Program-made: the position numbers and the translations under genes
Shown: one piece after another, positions 58,746 to 64,000 of the stretch
Layout of the letters: every line of letters begins with the position of its first letter
Numbering within the stretch: the stretch's first letter is position 1
Notes under the pieces: model-generated
Databases searched by the model: none
Seen by the model: only the letters and a program-made list of their open reading frames with translations
Told to the model about the DNA's origin: nothing
Assembly: GCA_033182465.1 (NCBI GenBank)
Contig: CP137322.1
Coordinates: 1,488,001-1,552,000, forward strand
Direction: 5' to 3'
Length of the DNA: 64,000 nt
Source: Sanghuangporus weigelae
Lineage: Eukaryota; Basidiomycota; Agaricomycetes; Hymenochaetales; Hymenochaetaceae

Positions 58746-60415
58746 CCTATAATGACGATGGCAATGACGAGCGCACGCTGGAGCGCGCGCCATGAGTTAC
58801 GATCCTCAGCTGCGCAGCAATGATGCTCTGAGCGACGAGCATCACATTAGAGACAAGTGGGGCTGGACCACATGAGACTCTTGGAGGACTGGGATTGGAG
58901 GAATGGTGAAGACCTTGACGGAGTATAGCTAGGCCGGTGGGATGTCATCGACGACGGCATAGGAGTCTGTTACTATCAACAATGTTGAAGAGTGACCTTG
59001 CTGGAGTATAACTTATTAGCTAGACCAGATAGGACGTCATTTTACATGTAATCTGGTGACAGAACAACGATGATCAGTACAAACAGTTCTAACTAACTCA
59101 ACATTTTTTGATTTGAATCGGTGTCCAAATTCGTTGACGTAATCGATCTCCCAAGGCCGCACAGCATGCAGAAACAACTGAGCGCTTCAAGTTATGCTAA
59201 CGAAGAATTACATAAATTTGCACGCGAGTCTTGATATGACGCATATTTCTTCAATACTAGTAATTAATGATTAAAAAAAAAGACATGGTTGGTATTAGAC
59301 GGAAGTTGATTATGGTATAACTATTTTAGTAGGACGTCCTTGAGAGACATGGGACAACAGAGCTTCTGCATAGTAAATCGAAATCGTCCTCCTTCAGGCC
59401 GAAGAAGTAGCAGTAGATTGGAAGGCTCAAAAAGGAAATGGGAATCTCATCTCCGCATCAGCGCAGCTGTTTCTCTGAAGAACGATGGCAGACTGATGCT
59501 AATGGAAGAAGTCTGTGAAGCCGGACTTGTACCCTGCAGGTAAAAGTACGATTCAGAGATCGACTTTTCAGTAAAATTACAATCGTACGAGACGAACTTC
59601 GGCCAAGGTTGTGTTGCTGCCCTTCGGAGCGGGAGCGCAATCAATATTTCTCGGACCAGAAGTCTGAATACCGACAATTAGATACATTTTGTGCGATTTC
59701 CAACGGAAAGTTACGATACCTTGACAGGCATGGTGTCGGGCATGAAGTTCAATGGTTTCGAGGCGAAGTGTGTTGAGATGTAGGCAAGGAACTTAACGTC
59801 TTTATACATGTTTTCCCTGGAAGGTCTTGGCTAGTAGAACGAATATAGTACTGACGCGAGATGTCCGTCATCAGGAGAACGAAAACGGGGTGCAATACCA
59901 ACCAACACAAGACACCAGTATGACGAACTTGAAGTTGAACAAGAATTCAATAACCCCATGGCATTCAATATCAGGCTCTCGGAACTGACGTAATGGATGA
60001 GTTGCATTCTTGCGCTCCAACCAAGATATACGTTTGAGCTTTTTTCCCGGTATACACTTACTAGTATCATTGCTGCAATTAATCCCGATTGCAAAGATAG
60101 TTCTGAACGCTCCGAGATATCCGATGCACGGACAATGGCGTCTTACCATAAAAGATTTGGGAAAACTTTCTTGCAGGTATATGTGCTGCAACGTGCATGC
60201 ATACCAGATGAGGTACAGCAATGCAGCATTGCGTTTCGGCATTATTTGATGAACGAACGACAGATAGCAAAAGCAGAAGTGAATGCTTTATTGATTGGTT
60301 CTAGGAGAGGCGACGCTCACTAGGTCTAACAAATCAAAACGGGACGACCACATCATAGGCTTCATATTTTACAAGAAAACGGCATGACCTGGCCAGCGAT
60401 GATCTACAGAGTGTC
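58746..60415. other. 1.7-kb gene-poor stretch upstream of Hsp9/12
   Basis: Between the Hsp9/12 promoter and the SmD3 stop. Open frames on both strands stay below 125 codons, overlap each other, and show no motif I recognise. A diverged direct repeat is present: gaccttgacggagtata near 58912 and gaccttgctggagtata near 58995, each followed by an aggacgtcat/gggatgtcat-like segment. I see no RNA gene. Confidence 0.45.
58912..59040. repeat. Diverged direct repeat, two copies
   Basis: The segment gaccttg-cggagtata-ct...ga(t/c)gtcat occurs twice about 83 bp apart with substitutions and small insertions. It is probably an old local duplication. Confidence 0.5.
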
Positions 60416-60970
60416 TCACCGACGGATACCACGAGCCGCTGGTTGCCCACGACCACGTCGAGCTTAAGAAGGACAGAATGTGAGCTAAAATTGTATTCGG
60501 AAAAGACGATCCGTAACGAACCGTTGGCACGCATGATGGTCGCACGACCACGAGCCGTACCGATACCTCTGCCCTTCATCGCGTTTGGACCTACTCGCTT
60601 GAACCTGGAAAGGTACATCAGCCATTCGCCCTTTCATGTAATGTCCGCAAGTCGACTCACATGGGCGCGTTCTGCAACATATCTGGCACAATGAAAAACC
60701 TGATCATACTCCCTCTGATGTACACTTGGTCTAATTGCGAGACACGACCATCTCGCCCAGTCACGGTGATATCCCTCAACGCGATGTTCAGAGAATCTTC
60801 GGCTGCGTAGTCCGTGTTAGAGAATTATGGTCACGTAGTCATCCGCAATCTCTGAACGCACCTTCCGCGAGTTTTCCTCGGTACAGCTGACCATTCTTCA
60901 GCTCGACTGTAATAATGTGTCCGAGGGACTCATGAAGAAGCTTGACGGGGACACCCAGACTGCTAGCCAT
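60416..60970 (-). CDS. SMD3: Small nuclear ribonucleoprotein Sm D3
   Basis: SmD3 is part of the heptameric Sm ring on spliceosomal snRNAs. The start [20 protein letters not shown], then [16 protein letters not shown], is the Sm1 motif. After an intron [20 protein letters not shown], then [20 protein letters not shown] and DMLQNAPM give the Sm2 motif with the RG pair. The next exon encodes [20 protein letters not shown] and ATIMRAN. A last intron joins to the Arg-Gly-rich tail [15 protein letters not shown]-stop, the target of arginine methylation in the family. That tail fixes the stop at 60416; reading through the intron would give an unrelated end. Four exons, about 125-130 residues. Confidence 0.94.
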
Positions 60971-61437
60971 AGTTGTTTTGAATGAAGTTGAGAAAGGTGG
61001 TCAGGTCATTGATCTCCATTCACCAAATTGGGAAGCAAGGCGTGGGAGTCGTTGCCCATCTGTGCCCCCTACTATTGATTTAAATTATTTCGTGTATTCT
61101 CTACTGACCTTACATCTAGACACTAATTGGCTTCAGTGCTGGTGATTTCTTCTTTACTTATGGATGATCCTAAAAAGCAGTTCTTGGCTGTAAGGGAGTT
61201 TCGCAAATTTCCGAAGATATGCGGCGGCCTCAGGGGCGAGACGGACTGATTGTGCCCAAATATAGAAATACGATATTCGACTCACATTTTTCTCAATTCA
61301 CCACGAACTCCGGAAGAACAGGAAGCATCAGCGGTATGTCCGTTCTCGTATGCTCTTTGCTTCCGACTTTCATCTCGGCCGCCACTCAAAATCTACATTT
61401 AAATTTGTTGAAAATTCCTGTCTAAACCGCTGCTAAC
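60971..61437. promoter_or_regulatory. Divergent promoter region between SMD3 and IES2
   Basis: This 467-bp spacer lies between opposed start codons. It is moderately AT-rich (61380-61420 has tttaaatttgttgaaaatt). No conserved motif recognised. Confidence 0.4.
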
Positions 61438-62813
61438 ATGCCTGCTCGTAGGAAGCAGCCCGCTAGAAGGGCAAGTTTGAGGGCTCAACGCTATTCTCCT
61501 ACTCCTTCACCGCCGGAGCCTGTTATCGAGACTATGGAGGGTGATGGGAGCGGCGAAGGTGCGAACTTCGTTGTCCATTATGTGCACTCCCTTAGCCACG
61601 AATCTATGTTTAGATATGGACGTGTCAGATGACGCTCCTCTCGACAATGATGAAGTCTCATCTGAGCCGGCAGGTGGTTTAGGGGACGATGCGAGCGCGA
61701 GTGAAAACAATCAAGAAGACGAGATTGAAGTGGAGGACATCGAACGGGATGCAATGATTGAGGACGAGGAAGAGGAGCAAGAAGATGAAGTAAGCTTCCA
61801 CTTCGTGTTAGCATGCAACTTCGAGACTCATATCCTTTTAGTTGTCTTCTTCGTCTCCAACGCCTCCACCAAAGCCGACGAAGGCCAAGTCATCTCCTCA
61901 GAAGCCTCGGTTGAAAATTAAATTGAGGCTTCCTAGTGGGCCGTCGAATGCTACCCCGACCCCTAGTGATGAAATGCCGTTACGTCCCGGGCGGAAAGGC
62001 CATCCGAAACGTAAGTGTGCCTGTTCTCATCTGAGCTTTAACTGTAGCTTTACTGTGGTTAAGATGCAGATGTTGAATCTGAAGATGAAGAAGACGAGAG
62101 CTCGACAAGCTCCACACCATACACAGGACCTACACGAATGACACAGAGACAGGCAGCGCTTGCCGGAATGGTGGACACTTCGGAGCACTTAGTGCTTGGT
62201 ACGCTTTAACGTGGATACACAAGGGACTTGACTACTTACGCTAACTTTTTCTGTAGAAGAAACAGTCTCCAAAAGAAAGAAACTTCTTAATGAAACAGAA
62301 CTTGCGCTAAAACGAGAGGAAACGGCGAGAAAGCGCAAGAATCTAACAGCGAAGAAACTTGAGGACGAGAAGGTTTGTTGCCAATGCGTCTTTGGTGAAA
62401 ATGTCGAACGCTGATTCACCGGTATCTAGATCGAGACCATTAATCGACTACTCAAGAAACAAACTCGACCTCGAGGCAAGAAAGCCGCCACCGCCGCCGA
62501 TGCCGATGAGGACGGAGAACAAGAGGGAGAAGAGACTTCGATGCCGGCTGCGCTTCCTCCTGTACCAACGCTTTTCCGTTGGGTCTCATCCAGCAGGTCA
62601 GACGTACCTGGTTTGTCCTTCTCTGTGCCTCCCTTGTTGTTATTGGATTCAGGCGCTCCGCAAAATACCACGGTAACAAGGCCACCGCCAGCGACGCGGA
62701 CCCCACAATGCGATGTCAACGGCTGTACTCTTCCAAGGAAGTATAAACTTGTGAAGGACCCGACAAAAGGTGGATGTGGAATAGAACACCTGAAAGCCCT
62801 TCAAGTTAGCTGA
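61438..62813 (+). CDS. IES2: INO80 chromatin-remodelling complex subunit B (Ies2)
   Basis: Ies2 activates the INO80 nucleosome remodeller in the nucleus. The start MPARRKQPARRASLRAQRYS is basic; exon 2 is strongly acidic (EIEVEDIERDAMIEDEEEEQ). Then PRLKIKLRLPSGPSNATPTP and the conserved region follow: MTQRQAALAGMVDTSEHLVL, EETVSKRKKLLNETELALKR, EETARKRKNLTAKKLEDEK and IETINRLLKKQTRPRGKKA. This is the PAPA-1-like domain of Ies2/INO80B. The C-terminal part has CDVNGCTLPRKYKLVKDPTK, then GGCGIEHLKALQVS-stop, the small HIT-like zinc motif typical of the family. About seven exons. It is divergent from SMD3. Confidence 0.92.
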
Positions 62814-63062
62814 ATCTGAACCGCGCTTTCTTGCTAGCCTCGAGTTTTTATACGTTCTTATTTTTTGCATTATCTGTAATTGTGTTTGATAATATCTGTG
62901 TCCTTTTGTCTTTATGTACTGAGATTGCATACTTTTCCTCTTGTATCAATTGATATCACGGACTTGGCTACATTTTAATTAAAATTATAAACTGAACGGC
63001 CGTCGATCATCGTCGATCTCACTTGCTTCCTCAAGGTTTCATGTCGCGTCGCGTTGTCCTCA

Positions 63063-64000
63063 ATGTCGACAGCAGCACAAACCCGCGTCGGTTCCACCCG
63101 TGATCCCTATGAGTTGGACAGACTTGCAGAGGAGCTCGCCGCGCGTGAAGCCACCTCCATTGCTGAACGAACATCTGCCGACGTTGACCTGCCGGAATTG
63201 CTACCTTTGAGCCATGACAACAAATTCCTCAGCGCAGCGGACTTCAATGTCGAGGAGTTCCTTCTTTCTCGCTCGAATACATCCCTTCCCGATCTGCGGA
63301 CAGAGCTGCGGGAATACTTAGCAAAGCTGAAGGAACAACTCGTCAAGCTCATTAACGATGACTATGAGGCTTTTATCAGCCTCAGTACGGACTTGCAAGG
63401 CGAAGGAGCACGATTAGAACGCATCAAGCGGCCACTGGGCGGACTGAGCTCACAGATACAGGTATTTGTCGCTATGGAATGGCCTGACTCACTCGCTAAG
63501 TGTCAGCTAGGAATCGAAAGATCAACTTCAAAGCATTCAGGACAGCGTTAAGGCCAAACTCGACCGAAGGGCAGCTCTACGCGAAGAAAAGGTGCGCGTG
63601 CATCCTCATTGAGACCGGCACGTCTACTCACTCAAGGATCGCAGGTGTTGCTACAGCTTTTGCTTAAAATTTCAGACTCGATCGCTCGCATAGAGGCGCT
63701 CTTACTCATTTCATCTCCGCAAGATGTCAGCGGTCAAGAAAGGACCTTGTACTCTGGGGTATCCTTTCCTAGTAGTGGTGTCTTGGACGACAAGTACGTA
63801 GCATCTTCTCCAATGGACTCATTGCTTATGATTAAAATTTCAAGGTCCTCGAAGGGAAACCGAGCAAAACACCTTCTCCGAATCGCATCAGAATATAATC
63901 AGTTGCTTTACCACGCGAACAAAGCTTCCAGCAGTAATTGCACTTTCGTAGCTGAAAATCAACGGGTTTGTGAGCTATCAAATCAAGGCCTGACACTTGT
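63063..64000 (+). CDS. COG2: Conserved oligomeric Golgi complex subunit 2 (partial, runs off window)
   Basis: Cog2 belongs to lobe A of the COG tether, which holds retrograde vesicles at the Golgi. The start MSTAAQTRVGSTRDPYELDR is the first good ATG. The signature LSHDNKFLSAADFNVEEFLL, then DLRTELREYLAKLKEQLVKL and INDDYEAFISLSTDLQGE, is the classic N-terminal COG2 helix. Later exons carry LLLKISDSIARIEALLL and a Ser-rich loop, then HLLRIASEYNQLLYHANKAS. Only the first ~270 residues lie in the window; the 3' part is missing. Short introns separate at least five exons seen here. Confidence 0.93.

Noticed and set aside
58912-59040. Possible small transposon suggested by repeated segments
   Set aside because: The copies are direct, diverged and without terminal inverted repeats or target duplications, so a local duplication explains them better.
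59871-60323. Overlapping open frames of 108-123 codons on both strands upstream of HSP9/12
   Set aside because: No family motif, mutual overlap, and no convincing splice partners; probably chance frames.

Overview
This window is nuclear DNA from a basidiomycete fungus, most likely an Agaricomycete (mushroom-forming) species. The genes are closely spaced and cut by many short introns (about 50-70 nt, GTRNGT...YAG). The gene set is typical of fungi: Tom1-type HECT ligase, Nar1, Tlg2, Atg6, Gcs1, Atp16, Hsp9/12, SmD3, Ies2 and Cog2. A PL14-like lyase and a long AlkB-like dioxygenase with zinc clusters fit mushroom genomes best. I cannot name the species.

Layout from left to right: YIF1 (+), PC4/SUB1 coactivator (-), giant HECT E3 ligase TOM1 (+, 12 kb), PL14-like secreted lyase (-), NAR1 (+), a 78-residue cysteine-rich protein (-), TLG2 syntaxin (+), a 4.2-kb stretch without a recognisable gene, EF-hand MscS channel (+), RraA-like aldolase family protein (+), FAD oxidoreductase (-), DNA polymerase kappa (-), ATG6/beclin (+), glutamate-cysteine ligase (+), ATP synthase delta subunit (+), AlkB-like dioxygenase with cysteine clusters (+), a PH-domain coiled-coil protein (-), a class III aminotransferase resembling GABA transaminase (+), a membrane RING-H2 ligase (+), HSP9/12 (-), a 1.8-kb gene-poor stretch, SmD3 (-), IES2 (+), and the 5' part of COG2 (+), which runs off the window. 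That makes 22 protein genes, one of them cut by the window edge.

The genes are mostly unrelated housekeeping functions and do not form a metabolic cluster. Some share themes. YIF1, TLG2, COG2 and ATG6 act in the Golgi/endosome/autophagy membrane system. TOM1 and the RING-H2 protein are ubiquitin ligases. POLK, IES2 and possibly the AlkB-like protein act on DNA, chromatin or nucleic acid. Several neighbours are divergent with 140-300 bp between start codons (PC4/TOM1, PL14/NAR1, Cys-rich/TLG2, POLK/ATG6), so shared promoters are likely. The AlkB-like and PH genes are convergent with only 25 nt between stop codons.

I found no tRNA or rRNA gene, CRISPR array, transposon or virus-derived element. 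Exon joins were inferred by eye from splice sites and family conservation, so outer gene limits are firmer than individual exon edges.
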